64,000 bases of DNA, taken from Devosia sp. 1566. Its GTDB lineage: Bacteria > Pseudomonadota > Alphaproteobacteria > Rhizobiales > Devosiaceae. Both the position numbers and the translations under genes were made by a program. The notes beneath the pieces were generated by a model. The model saw only the letters and a list, made by a program, of their open reading frames with translations. It was not told the origin of the DNA and made no database searches. Below, in pieces: positions 43,333-52,024 of this stretch. Every line of letters begins with the position of its first letter. Position 1 is the stretch's first letter. The stretch is taken from contig NZ_CP034767.1 of the NCBI RefSeq assembly GCF_004005995.1, positions 744,001 through 808,000 on the forward strand, given 5' to 3'.

Positions 43333-44915
43333 AGCTCTTCCGCGCTGCCCTTTTGGCATCCGCGCTGGCCTTGCCGCTCGCGGCCGGCGCCGCCACTGCG
43401 GCCACCCCGGCCAATGCGCTGGTGATCGCCCAGAATATCGACGATATCGTCGCGCTCGACCCCGCGCAGGCCTATGAATTCTCGGCGGGCGAGATCAACG
43501 CCAATCTCTACGACAAGCTCGTGCAGTATGATGCGGTTGACACTACGGTGCTGGCGCCGGGGCTTGCGAGCGAATGGGTGGCGGATGAAGCGGCGAAATC
43601 GCTGACCTTCACCATGCGCGAGGGCGCGACTTTTGCGTCGGGCAATCCGGTGCGGCCCGAGGACGTCAAGTTCTCGTTCAAGCGCGTCGTGACGCTCGAC
43701 CTCACCCCCGCCTTTATCCTGACCCAGCTGGGCTGGACGCCGGAAAACATCGACGAGATGGTCACGGTCGAGGGCAACACCGTCACCGTCAAGTGGACGG
43801 GGGATTTCGCCTCGGCCTTCGTGCTCAACGTGTTGGCGGCGCGCCCCGGCGCGATCGTTGATGAAGTGCTGGTGATGGAAAACGAAGTGGATGGGGACTG
43901 GGGCAATGCCTGGCTCAACACCCATTCGGCCGGCTCGGGCCCGTTCGTTCTGACCGACTATCGCCCGGCGGAGCTGGTGCGCCTCACGGCCAACGAAAAC
44001 TACTGGAATGGCGCGCCGGCGATGAGCCAGGTGCTGATCCGGCATGTGGCGGAAGCCGCAACCCAGCAGCTGCTGCTGACCTCGGGCGATGTCGATATCG
44101 CCAAGAATTTGACGCCCGACCAGATCGGGGGCCTGGGCGAAAACGTCAAGGTCGAGGCCTATCCGCAGGCGGCGGTGCATTTCCTGTCGTTCAACCAGAA
44201 GACCGATGAGCTCACCGATCCCGCGATCTGGGAAGCGGCGCGGTACCTCGTTGACTATGACGGCATGACGCAGAGCTTCCTCAAGGGGCAGATGGAAAAG
44301 CACCAGGCCTTCTGGCCCAAGGGTTTTCCGGGCTCCTATGACGAGACGCCCTTCACCTATGACGTGGAAAAGGCCAAGGCGATCCTTGAGGAAGCCGGGA
44401 TCGAAACGCCGATCAATGTGACGCTCGACGTGATCAATTCGGCCCCGTTCACCGATATCGCCCAGTCGCTGCAGGCCGGGTTCTCGGAAGCCGGGATCAA
44501 TTTCGAGATCCTGCCGGGCACCGGCGCGCAGGTGATCACCAAATATCGCGAGCGCACGCACCAGGCCATGCTGCTGTATTGGGGTCCGGACTTCATGGAT
44601 CCGCACTCCAATGCCAAGGCGTTCGCGTACAACTCCAACAATGCGGACGACAACTACACGGCCACGACGACCTGGCGCAATGCCTGGGAAGTGCCGGCCG
44701 AGATGAATGAAGCGGTCAATGCGGCGCTGGCCGAGCCCGACCAAGCCAAGCGCAACGAGATGTACACGGAGCTGCAAAAGCAGGTGCAGGCCGAAAGCCC
44801 CATCGTCATCATGTTCCAGGCGGCGCTGCAGATCGCCATGGCCAACAATGTCGAGGGCTATGTGAACGGCTCGAACTCGGACTTCGTCTACTACCGCCTC
44901 GTGACCAAGAACTAA
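43329..44915 (+). CDS. Peptide/nickel-type ABC substrate-binding protein (DppA-like)
   Basis: A 528-residue periplasmic binding protein (family 5). Signal peptide to about residue 25 (AAGAATAA). Marks: VIAQNIDDIVALDPAQAYE, TMREGATFASGNPVRPEDVK, and GSGPFVLTDYRPAELVRLTA. These proteins hold peptides, nickel chelates, opines or glycosides; FYWGPDFMDPHS-like LLYWGPDFMDPHSNA near 410 is typical of peptide binders. It has its own permeases and ATPases on the opposite strand. Ligand unknown. Confidence 0.94.
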   Translation: MKLFRAALLASALALPLAAGAATAATPANALVIAQNIDDIVALDPAQAYEFSAGEINANLYDKLVQYDAVDTTVLAPGLASEWVADEAAKSLTFTMREGATFASGNPVRPEDVKFSFKRVVTLDLTPAFILTQLGWTPENIDEMVTVEGNTVTVKWTGDFASAFVLNVLAARPGAIVDEVLVMENEVDGDWGNAWLNTHSAGSGPFVLTDYRPAELVRLTANENYWNGAPAMSQVLIRHVAEAATQQLLLTSGDVDIAKNLTPDQIGGLGENVKVEAYPQAAVHFLSFNQKTDELTDPAIWEAARYLVDYDGMTQSFLKGQMEKHQAFWPKGFPGSYDETPFTYDVEKAKAILEEAGIETPINVTLDVINSAPFTDIAQSLQAGFSEAGINFEILPGTGAQVITKYRERTHQAMLLYWGPDFMDPHSNAKAFAYNSNNADDNYTATTTWRNAWEVPAEMNEAVNAALAEPDQAKRNEMYTELQKQVQAESPIVIMFQAALQIAMANNVEGYVNGSNSDFVYYRLVTKN

Positions 44916-44929
44916 CACCGCTCATGCCT

Positions 44930-44954
44930 GCGACGGCCCTTCCGGGGCCGTCGC
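44930..44954. terminator. Hairpin between convergent DppA and LysR genes
   Basis: GCGACGGCCC pairs perfectly with GGGCCGTCGC around TTCCG. No T run follows, so it may act as a weak bidirectional stop for both genes. Confidence 0.55.
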
Positions 44955-44980
44955 TCCACGCCCCATCGGCTTGCCGGCTC

Positions 44981-45871
44981 TCAGCGCACGCGTAGTGCTT
45001 CGATCAGCGCCCGCAAGGCCGGAGGGCTTTGCCGCCGGCTGGAGTGATAGAGGTAGCAGCCCGGAAAGGTCGGGCACCACTCGTCCAGCACCTGCACCAG
45101 ACGGCCGGAAGCCAGGTCTTCGGCAACATCCTGCTCCATCATGTAGCCTAGCCCCGCGCCGGCCCGGACAGCTGCCGCCACCAGGGCGCCTTCATTGACG
45201 ATCAGGGGCCCGGAGGGCTTGATCTTGATGTCTTTACCCTCATGCCGAAACTCCCAAGGCAGCAGCCCGCCAGACGTGCTCAGGCGGTAATTGATGCAGG
45301 CGTGACGCTCGAGATCATAAGGGGAAACAGGCGGTGGATTGCGGCTGAAATAGTCTGGCGTAGCCACAACAATGGTGCGCAAGTCCGGCCCCACCCGCAC
45401 CGCGACCATGTCCTTTTCAACCGTTTCGCCAAAGCGAATGCCGGCATCGAACCCGCCCGCAACGATATCGACCAGCGAGTTCTCGATATTGACCTCGACC
45501 CGTATATCGGGATTGGCCAGCAGGAAAGCGGGGAGCTTGGGCTCAAGCACTGTCTGCGCCACCCAGGCGAAAGTGGTGATCCGCACCAGCCCCGATGGAT
45601 GATCGCGCCATTCGCTGAGCCCGGCCAAGCCATTCTCGATGGCTGAAAGGGCAGGGCCAAGGGACGCCAAGAGCTGCTCGCCTGCGGGAGTGGGCGACAC
45701 GCTGCGGGTGGTGCGTGACAGGAGCCGGACGCCAAGCCGCGTTTCAAGCCCGCGCATGGCGTGGCTCAAAGCCGAGGTCGAGAGGCCCAGCACAGATGCA
45801 GCACGGGTGAAGCTGCCCTCGCGGGCAATGGCAGCAAACATGGCAAGATCGTTGAGCGGCGTTCGTTCCAT
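44981..45871 (-). CDS. LysR family transcriptional regulator
   Basis: A 296-residue LysR protein. The helix-turn-helix is FAAIAREGSFTRAASVLGLSTSALSHAM (about 12-39), and the effector domain starts near SGLVRITTFAWVAQ. PYDLERHACINYRLST is typical of the subgroup near aldo/keto reductase genes. It is divergent from the AKR at 45976 with 104 bp between. A short palindrome TCAAG-C-CTTGA (45953-45963) sits next to the AKR start. Confidence 0.93.
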   Translation of the reverse strand: MERTPLNDLAMFAAIAREGSFTRAASVLGLSTSALSHAMRGLETRLGVRLLSRTTRSVSPTPAGEQLLASLGPALSAIENGLAGLSEWRDHPSGLVRITTFAWVAQTVLEPKLPAFLLANPDIRVEVNIENSLVDIVAGGFDAGIRFGETVEKDMVAVRVGPDLRTIVVATPDYFSRNPPPVSPYDLERHACINYRLSTSGGLLPWEFRHEGKDIKIKPSGPLIVNEGALVAAAVRAGAGLGYMMEQDVAEDLASGRLVQVLDEWCPTFPGCYLYHSSRRQSPPALRALIEALRVR

Positions 45872-45975
45872 TGTTGCAGGGTGCTCACAAGCTCATCCCA
45901 CGGGCAAGGGCTAATCGGGTGCCACTCTTGGCTCTACTTGTCAGGTGCAGCCTCAAGCCTTGAAGGATAAGCCTC

Positions 45976-47085
45976 ATGAGTCTCACTCAATACCGCACCC
46001 TTGGTGCATCCGGCCTTGTCGTCAGCCCACTCGCGCTCGGTACCATGACCTTCGGCACCGGACGCTGGGGCACCGACGAAACAAGCTCCCGCGCCATCTT
46101 TGACACCTATGTCGCCGCGGGCGGCAACTTCGTTGACACAGCTGACATCTATTCAGGCGGGCAGAGCGAAGAAATGCTCGGCCGTTTCATTGCCCAGAGC
46201 GGCTTACGCGACAAACTTGTTGTCGCCACCAAGTTCGGCTTTTCGCGCCAGCAGGGCACTGCGCTTGCCGGTGGCAATGGCAAGAAGAACATCCGGGCCG
46301 GCATCGAGGGATCGCTCAAGCGCCTGCAAACAGATGTTATCGACATGTACTGGATGCATGTCTGGGACCGCACCACGCCGGCAGAAGAGGTTCTGGGCAC
46401 CTTGAGCGACGCCGTTCGCGCGGGCAAAATCCTGCACTATGGCTTCTCCAATACGCCAGGCTGGTATGTCGCCAAAATCGCCACCCTGGCTGCCGCGCAT
46501 GGGCTGCCCAAGCCGATTGGGCTGCAATATTCCTATTCGCTGATCGATCGTGGCGTCGAACTTGAACTTGCCCCAGCCGGAGCGGAATTCGGGTTGGGCC
46601 TCGTACCCTGGAGCCCTCTCGGCGGCGGGTTGCTAACCGGCAAATATGGTCGCGACATGCTTTCGCGTGCCGAGCAGGCGCCCGCTATGCCCGACAGCGC
46701 CGGCGATGGCGGCGAGCAGGGGAGCGATGGTCGGCTTAACGGTGACAATCCTTTCGGCGGCATGCTGTTCACGGAGCGGAACTTCGGGGTGGTGGACGCT
46801 GTGCGCGAAATTGCTCAGGAAGCGGGCAAGTCCATGGCCCAGGTCAGCCTGGCCTGGGTGGCGGCACGGCCGGGCGTTTCCTCCGTGCTGATCGGCGCCA
46901 GCCGCCCCGATCAGTTGGTGCAGAACATCGCCTCGCTTGAGGTGAGGCTGTCCGCTGATCAGTTGCAGCGCCTTGAAGCGGCTACCGCCCTGCCGCTCCC
47001 AAGCCCGTACTTCATCTTCCAGTTGCCGCGCGGCGCGTTCTTTGGCGGCAATGAGGTTGCGCCCTGGAACGCTTCGGCACACTGA
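45976..47085 (+). CDS. Aldo/keto reductase
   Basis: A 369-residue AKR barrel. Catalytic residues are visible as Asp in FVDTADIYSGG with Tyr, Lys in LVVATKFGF and His in YWMHVWD. LVPWSPLGGGLLTGKY and the C-terminal IGASRPDQLVQNIASL are the NADPH-site marks. Likely reduces aldehydes or ketones with NADPH. Divergent from LysR, convergent with an SDR gene. Confidence 0.93.
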   Translation: MSLTQYRTLGASGLVVSPLALGTMTFGTGRWGTDETSSRAIFDTYVAAGGNFVDTADIYSGGQSEEMLGRFIAQSGLRDKLVVATKFGFSRQQGTALAGGNGKKNIRAGIEGSLKRLQTDVIDMYWMHVWDRTTPAEEVLGTLSDAVRAGKILHYGFSNTPGWYVAKIATLAAAHGLPKPIGLQYSYSLIDRGVELELAPAGAEFGLGLVPWSPLGGGLLTGKYGRDMLSRAEQAPAMPDSAGDGGEQGSDGRLNGDNPFGGMLFTERNFGVVDAVREIAQEAGKSMAQVSLAWVAARPGVSSVLIGASRPDQLVQNIASLEVRLSADQLQRLEAATALPLPSPYFIFQLPRGAFFGGNEVAPWNASAH

Positions 47086-47091
47086 ACAGCA

Positions 47092-47115
47092 CGAGGGGAG
47101 CCATGGCTCCCCTCG
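47092..47115. terminator. Perfect palindrome between convergent AKR and SDR genes
   Basis: CGAGGGGAGCCATGGCTCCCCTCG-type sequence: 12-base arms meet at ATGG without a spacer. As RNA it forms a strong hairpin from either strand. A T run is absent, so termination strength is uncertain. Confidence 0.55.
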
Positions 47116-47132
47116 GCGTATCTCGGTTCGAT

Positions 47133-47891
47133 TTACCAGGGATAGGCCTCGTTGACCGATCCGGTGAAGGTGCCGGTTGGGCCGTCGCTGCCGAGGAGAG
47201 CGACGCGTACGGCTTCGGCCGCACCCTGCTCGACGGTTTCGTTGCCTTCGTAGTTGTTAAGCGCAGTGCTGGTATAGCCGGGGGTCACCGCATTGACCTT
47301 GATCCCTTCCGCTTCAAGATCGATGGCAAAGGCTAGCGTAATGGCATTGAGCGCGGTCTTGGACGCGCCATAGCCGGGGTTGAACGTTGCCCTATAGGGA
47401 CCGGGTTTGGAGTTGATGGTGAGCGAGCCAAGGCTGCTCGACACATTGACGATGCTGGCATCTTTCGATTTGCGCAGCAGGGGCACAAATGCCTGGGTGA
47501 CGGCGAGCACGCCGAAAACATTGGTTTCCCAGATGGTGCGCACTTCATCGACCGAGATCAGGGTGGCCCGTGAGCGCTTGATATAGTCCTGCATGGTCTC
47601 GGTTTCCTGGCCGTTGGCCCGGGAAATCGCGGCATTGTTGACGAGAACATCGAGGCGGCCGAACTGCTGTTCGACTTGCGCCGCGGCGGCGCGGATCGAA
47701 GCCTCGTCGGTGACGTCGAGCTGGATAGGATGCACATCGCCGGCAATAGTTTGCGCGGCTGCCTTGCCCCGTTCGAGATTGCGCGAGGCGAGCAGCACCG
47801 TCACGCCATTGGCGGCGAGATCGGTTGCGATCTGGAGGCCGATGCCCTGATTGGCGCCGGTGACGAGTGCGATGCGGGTATTTTCGGTCAT
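47133..47891 (-). CDS. SDR family oxidoreductase
   Basis: A 252-residue short-chain dehydrogenase. Cofactor loop TGANQGIGLQIA (about 11-22), LVNNAAIS, catalytic Ser in NVSSSLGSL and Tyr-x3-Lys in YGASKTA. ASRNLERG at strand 2 suggests NADP. ATG 47891 has AGGA 8 bases upstream. Divergent from the AraC gene, with an inverted repeat between. Substrate unknown. Confidence 0.93.
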   Translation of the reverse strand: MTENTRIALVTGANQGIGLQIATDLAANGVTVLLASRNLERGKAAAQTIAGDVHPIQLDVTDEASIRAAAAQVEQQFGRLDVLVNNAAISRANGQETETMQDYIKRSRATLISVDEVRTIWETNVFGVLAVTQAFVPLLRKSKDASIVNVSSSLGSLTINSKPGPYRATFNPGYGASKTALNAITLAFAIDLEAEGIKVNAVTPGYTSTALNNYEGNETVEQGAAEAVRVALLGSDGPTGTFTGSVNEAYPW

Positions 47892-47940
47892 GGCTTGATC
47901 CTGTTCTTGATTGGCCGAACAGGAGGTGGTCATCGGCTGG

Positions 47941-47965
47941 TGGACGTTCTATCTTCAAACGTCCA
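47941..47965. promoter_or_regulatory. Perfect 8-9-8 inverted repeat in the SDR/AraC promoter region
   Basis: TGGACGTT and AACGTCCA are exact reverse complements, 9 bases apart, midway between the divergent SDR and AraC starts. A further half-like AGTCCA lies just downstream at about 47981. Candidate operator for the AraC protein. Confidence 0.6.
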
Positions 47966-47988
47966 AGATTATTTTGAATGAGTCCAGA

Positions 47989-48936
47989 ATGGCTGATCCC
48001 CTCGCGCAGATCGTCGGCTTGCTGCAGCCGGGCGCGCCCTTTTCCAAATGCGTCACCGGATCAGGACCATGGCGGGTGAGACGGACCCAATCGCCCAATC
48101 CCTATTATGTCGCGGTCCTTAAGGGGAGCCTGCGCTACCGGGATCACCAAAGCGGGGAGATCCTCGTTAATGCGGGGGACTTCATCCTGATCCCCTTTGC
48201 GCACGACTTCAGCATGTGGAGCGAAGCGCCAAGCAGCGACAAAAATCTGGTGATCGATCCCGTTATCCTGCCCGGCGGTGGCTACCGCCTCGGCAGCATT
48301 GATGGCCCGACCGATATGCGGGCACTGGTGGGCTACTGCATATTCCAGTCGGACGATGCGAGCTTGCTGTCCTCGCTGCTGCCCGAAGTGGTTGTGGTGC
48401 GCAGCGAATATCGGTTGGCGATGCTGATGCAGTTGCTCGGCGATGAGGCTGTGGGCACCAAGCCGGGACGAGAAGTGGTGTTGCAGCATCTGCTCGAAGT
48501 GCTGCTGATCGAAGCGCTCCGCTCCACTGCCGATCTGGGAGATTCACCGGGATTGCTGCGCGGCTTGGCGGACGAGCGGCTCGCGGTGGCGCTCAGGGGC
48601 ATGCATGCAAGACCGGAGCGCGGCTGGACCGTGGCCGAGCTGGCGCGAGAAGCCGCTTTGTCCCGGTCAGGTTTCCATGATCGGTTTCAAGGCGCTGTGG
48701 GCATGGCGCCGATGGAATATCTCAAGTCCTGGCGACTGGCTCTGGCCAAGGACCTGCTGCGCAAGCGGGAAGCGAGCGTGAGCGAGATTGCCCGCCAGGT
48801 TGGATATCGCTCGGCCAGCGCCTTCAGCGTGGCCTTTATGCGCGAAGTCGGCGTATCGCCGGTGCGTTATGCGCGCCAGGTCGCTGCTGCGTCATCCGGC
48901 ATGGCGGCAGAAGAATTCGAAGGCGCTATCGCCTGA
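47989..48936 (+). CDS. AraC family regulator with cupin-type sensor domain
   Basis: A 315-residue protein. The N-terminal cupin_6-like sensor region runs to about 190, with YYVAVLKGSLRYRDHQSGE and GDFILIPFAHDFSMWS. The C-terminal AraC helix-turn-helix pair includes GWTVAELAREAALSRSGFHD and SVSEIARQVGYRSASAFSVAF. Cupin-AraC regulators of this type often sit beside SDR or AKR genes and respond to reactive carbonyls. Start ATG 47989 (MADPLAQ) is at the expected family start. Confidence 0.92.
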   Translation: MADPLAQIVGLLQPGAPFSKCVTGSGPWRVRRTQSPNPYYVAVLKGSLRYRDHQSGEILVNAGDFILIPFAHDFSMWSEAPSSDKNLVIDPVILPGGGYRLGSIDGPTDMRALVGYCIFQSDDASLLSSLLPEVVVVRSEYRLAMLMQLLGDEAVGTKPGREVVLQHLLEVLLIEALRSTADLGDSPGLLRGLADERLAVALRGMHARPERGWTVAELAREAALSRSGFHDRFQGAVGMAPMEYLKSWRLALAKDLLRKREASVSEIARQVGYRSASAFSVAFMREVGVSPVRYARQVAAASSGMAAEEFEGAIA

Positions 48937-48939
48937 CGG

Positions 48940-49063
48940 AGAAGCTCAGGGAAACCTGGTCCGCGCTCAAAGGCGGCGTTGTGGAAGTGCCCTTCGTGCC
49001 GAAGTATGATGATGTCACCAGCAGCTATCGGCGGTATTTCCCGAGGCCATTGCTGGCGAACTC
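48940..49063 (+). pseudogene. Possible coding remnant, unidentified
   Basis: A frame read from just inside the AraC gene end gives EKLRETWSALKGGVVEVPF followed by VPKYDDVTSSYRRYFPRPLL, which looks protein-like, but it has no start or ribosome-binding site and runs on antisense-poor sequence into the deacetylase gene. I do not recognise the family. It could be the end of a gene lost by deletion, or chance. Confidence 0.25.
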
Positions 49064-49080
49064 AAGCGGAAAGAACACTC

Positions 49081-49812
49081 ATGCGCCGCTGGATAATCCT
49101 TCTTGCTACCATGGCGGGGTTGGTCGCGGGCTTCCTGGGCGTGCTGGAGTTGAGCAATGCCAGAGGTTTCCAGCTCTTTGGCGATATCGTCGCGCGCCTC
49201 GACACTGATGCGCCCGTCGTGGCGCTCACTTTGGATGACGGCCCGACGCCAGCCTATACGCAGACCGTGCTCGACATTCTCAACGAACGCGATGTCAAGG
49301 CGACCTTCTTCCTCACTGGCCGGGAAAGCGCTGAGCATCCGCAGCAGGTTCAAGCCATAGCCGCGGCCGGTCACGAGATCGGCAATCATTCCTGGTCGCA
49401 CAAGCGCATGGCCTTCATGTCGCCCGCAAGTATTGCCGAGGAAATCGAAAGCACCGATGTCGCCATCCGAAAGACCGGCTATGCGGGCCCGCTGCACTTC
49501 CGCCCGCCCTATGGCAAGAAACTCGTCGCCCTGCCTTGGTACCTCGCCCAACACGGTCGCACCACGATCATGTGGGACGTAGAACCTGAAGCTGATGCGG
49601 CTGATGCGGCCAGCCCCCGGAGCCTAGCCGAATATGCGATTGCCAATGCGACAAACGGCTCCATCATTATCATGCACGTCATGTATGAGAGCCGAGCATC
49701 AAGTAGACTAGCATTGCCTGCTATCATCGATGGCCTCAAGGCCCGTGGTTTCAAATTCGTCACGGTTTCCCAATTGCTGGCCGGCAGACAACAAAGCTCT
49801 GCAGCCGATTGA
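49081..49812 (+). CDS. Polysaccharide deacetylase (NodB homology), membrane-anchored or exported
   Basis: A 243-residue protein: N-terminal hydrophobic segment (about 4-23), then a NodB domain with catalytic Asp52 and metal Asp53 (LTLDDGPTP), metal His103 and His107 (GNHSWSHKRM), RPPYGKK and a later IIIMHVMYESRAS with the second catalytic His. These enzymes remove acetyl groups from chitooligomers, peptidoglycan or other N-acetyl glycans. ATG 49081 begins the hydrophobic segment. An upstream extension is unconserved. Confidence 0.88.
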   Translation: MRRWIILLATMAGLVAGFLGVLELSNARGFQLFGDIVARLDTDAPVVALTLDDGPTPAYTQTVLDILNERDVKATFFLTGRESAEHPQQVQAIAAAGHEIGNHSWSHKRMAFMSPASIAEEIESTDVAIRKTGYAGPLHFRPPYGKKLVALPWYLAQHGRTTIMWDVEPEADAADAASPRSLAEYAIANATNGSIIIMHVMYESRASSRLALPAIIDGLKARGFKFVTVSQLLAGRQQSSAAD

Positions 49813-49830
49813 TGGGCGTCTGGTCGCCGC

Positions 49831-50019
49831 ATGGACCGGGAAAGCCCGGCGGTGTTTCGCGACGCCATCAAGGGCAGCGAGCTGAATTGGCAGCGTGGCG
49901 CCGCTTGGGCCTTCCGGCAGGCCACGGGCCTCGTATGGTATTATCGGCAGTCCAATCCCACGATGAGCGCTCTCGGGCGGAGCACCATTTCGCGTCTCGT
50001 CGAATACTTAGCCCCGTAG
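49831..50019 (+). pseudogene. C-terminal fragment of an aminoglycoside/macrolide-type phosphotransferase
   Basis: The 62-codon frame ends with RGAAWAFRQATGLVWYYRQS and NPTMSALGRSTISRL, which is the usual last segment (Trp-Ala, Tyr-Tyr, Asn-Pro) of APH-fold kinases. The kinase core with the catalytic HGD loop is missing; upstream lies the deacetylase stop at 49812. Just upstream, another frame reads IDGRLVAAW, like the APH strand IDGxLxAVID, so a frameshift and deletion are likely. Its end overlaps the GNAT gene by 12 bp. Confidence 0.6.
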
Positions 50020-50544
50020 TCCGGCGATTGACGACGCTGCAGCAGGGTGGATCACGGCCATGATGTGGATGTCGATCTCCTGGTTGTCGATCATGGCCCC
50101 CAACCGCCGCGTGCCCTCCAGGGCAAAGCCGTGCTTCCGATAAAGGGCGATGGCCCCGCTGTTGTTGGCGAACACCTCGAGTTCCACCCGGCGAAAGCGC
50201 CTTGATCGCGCGGTTTCGAGCGTGGCAGCGAGCAGCCGGGACCCAATGCCTTGGCCGCGGAACTGCGTTACGAGGCCCATCCCCAGCACGCCGGAATGCT
50301 CAAATACGGGTTTGCTCTGCCGGCAAATGTCACACCAGCCAATGATTTGAGAACCCGCCAAGGCGACGAACTGTGGATTGCCGTTTTTGATGTTGCCGGC
50401 AACAAAGCTCGCTGTGCTCTCGATCGGCGGTGCCTGATGCGAGGACAAAAAGCGACGCTCCCGGGCCACGCTGTCAAGAGCAGCGTAGAAGCCGTCGAAA
50501 TCACTCATTGCGATAGGCCTGATCTCGACCTTCCTGCTGCCCAT
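50008..50544 (-). CDS. GNAT family N-acetyltransferase
   Basis: A 178-residue acetyltransferase with the acetyl-CoA loop QFRGQGIGSRLLAAT (about 94-108) and the following YRKHGFALEGTRR strand-helix. VEIRPIAMSDFDGFY opens the fold. Substrate (protein N-terminus, amine or antibiotic) is not predictable. It begins 88 bp after the MFS gene end and overlaps the phosphotransferase fragment. Confidence 0.9.
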   Translation of the reverse strand: MGSRKVEIRPIAMSDFDGFYAALDSVARERRFLSSHQAPPIESTASFVAGNIKNGNPQFVALAGSQIIGWCDICRQSKPVFEHSGVLGMGLVTQFRGQGIGSRLLAATLETARSRRFRRVELEVFANNSGAIALYRKHGFALEGTRRLGAMIDNQEIDIHIMAVIHPAAASSIAGLRG

Positions 50545-50631
50545 CAGTCGCTCTTGTTGTTCTTAATTTCCGTTCAGCTGGGGTAGAACGCAAGCAAGCG
50601 TACCCAAGGCGTATCCCCCGGCCTTGCCAGG

Positions 50632-51774
50632 CTAAGCCGGCACGACTGCACTTCGTTTTTCCAGCCGGATCATGCACAGGGCAGCCACCAGCCCGAAGGC
50701 GCAAAGAGCGCTGGCAAACAGGAAAACGCTGCCGCTGCCGGAGGCGTAGAGCTGCCCGCCCACAAGGATAAAGACGCTGCCGAGGAGCCCCCCTGCCGCC
50801 GCATAGGAGCCGGTAGCGCTGGCAAGAAAGTGCGGGGCAACATGTCGGCGCATATAGGCGGCGACGCCAACTTGGGTAAGGCCCAGTGTCGCGCCTTGCA
50901 GTAACTGCATCAACAGGGTGGGCAAGATGTCGGTCGAGTAGCCGAAGGTACCCCAGCGCAACACGCCGGCAAGACACCCGATGCTGATGATCATGCCGGG
51001 CGTCAGCCGCGTCGTGATGCGGCTGGCAAACGCGAAGGCAATGATTTCGGCGGCGACGCCGATGGTCCAGAACATGCCGATTTCGAAGGTCGAATACCCA
51101 GCGCCCAGCCAGCGAAACGTGCTGTAAGCATAAAACAGGCCATGGCAGGCCTGGGAAATGGCTGCACTGCCGATAAGGAGCAGGAAGCTGCGGTTGCGCA
51201 AGGCCTTGGCAATCGCCGCAGTCGAGATCGGGCCGATCGCTGCACCATCCCCGCGGCCGGGGAGGGCGCTTGAAAGCCCGGCCTGCAGTGCAAGAACCAG
51301 GATCAGCACGAGGAGAATGACGGTGGGGCCCGACCAGTCGACCAGATAGCCGCAAAGCAGGGTCGTGACCACGACCGACGCCGAGCCCCAGGCTCGCACC
51401 CGGCCAAATTCCAGCCGGTATGTGGCAAGGTTGGCGATGAGGATCGACTCGCTGAGCGGAATGAGTGGCGCGCTGACGAACCGGAGGATGAGGTAAACGC
51501 CGGCCACGATGAGAGGGCCATTGGCGGCCAGCAAAGCGGCGGAAGCAAGCGTGGCGAGCACGACGAGGCCGAACAGGATCGCCTTGTTGCTGCGGGTGCG
51601 ATCGGCCGCACCGCCAACCACGGGATTGACCACGACCGCCAGCGCCGAGGCAAGCGCGAGGCAGACCCCGATCTCTTGAACCGTAAGGCCGCCTGATTTC
51701 AGCCACAGCGGCATGAAGGTGATGCCGATCGCCACCTGCGCGTAAAGCGCAAAATAATACGCGTAGAACGCCAT
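50632..51774 (-). CDS. MFS transporter (phenylpropionate-permease-like MFS_1)
   Basis: A 380-residue transporter with about 12 helices, starting MAFYAYYFALYAQVAIGITF. The inter-helix loop ALAVVVNPVVGGAADRTRSN is the MFS signature region. Layout and first helix resemble the HcaT / 3-phenylpropionate group, but the substrate is unassigned. A frame extension to 51939 is Gly/Arg-rich and unlike a membrane protein; GTG 51801 is a possible alternative. Confidence 0.85.
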   Translation of the reverse strand: MAFYAYYFALYAQVAIGITFMPLWLKSGGLTVQEIGVCLALASALAVVVNPVVGGAADRTRSNKAILFGLVVLATLASAALLAANGPLIVAGVYLILRFVSAPLIPLSESILIANLATYRLEFGRVRAWGSASVVVTTLLCGYLVDWSGPTVILLVLILVLALQAGLSSALPGRGDGAAIGPISTAAIAKALRNRSFLLLIGSAAISQACHGLFYAYSTFRWLGAGYSTFEIGMFWTIGVAAEIIAFAFASRITTRLTPGMIISIGCLAGVLRWGTFGYSTDILPTLLMQLLQGATLGLTQVGVAAYMRRHVAPHFLASATGSYAAAGGLLGSVFILVGGQLYASGSGSVFLFASALCAFGLVAALCMIRLEKRSAVVPA

Positions 51775-52024
51775 GCCCGAAACTGCCCACTCCGCTGCCA
51801 CGTCAACGCGCTTGCGAGAGGCAACACCTTGTTGTCCCCCAACGGAGCGCGTCCTCCCCCCGGGCAGTCCGCCACTAGCCTTAGGCTGAGCGCCGCGGGA
51901 TTTCCAGAAGCATCCAGCGGTTGGCACGCGCAAACGCATTACCTCCGTCGGGTGTTACCGGATGGCCAGAGAGCGAGGCCACTCTGGAGCCCCTAGGTGA
52001 CGACAGTTTGCTGGCGGCGCGCAG

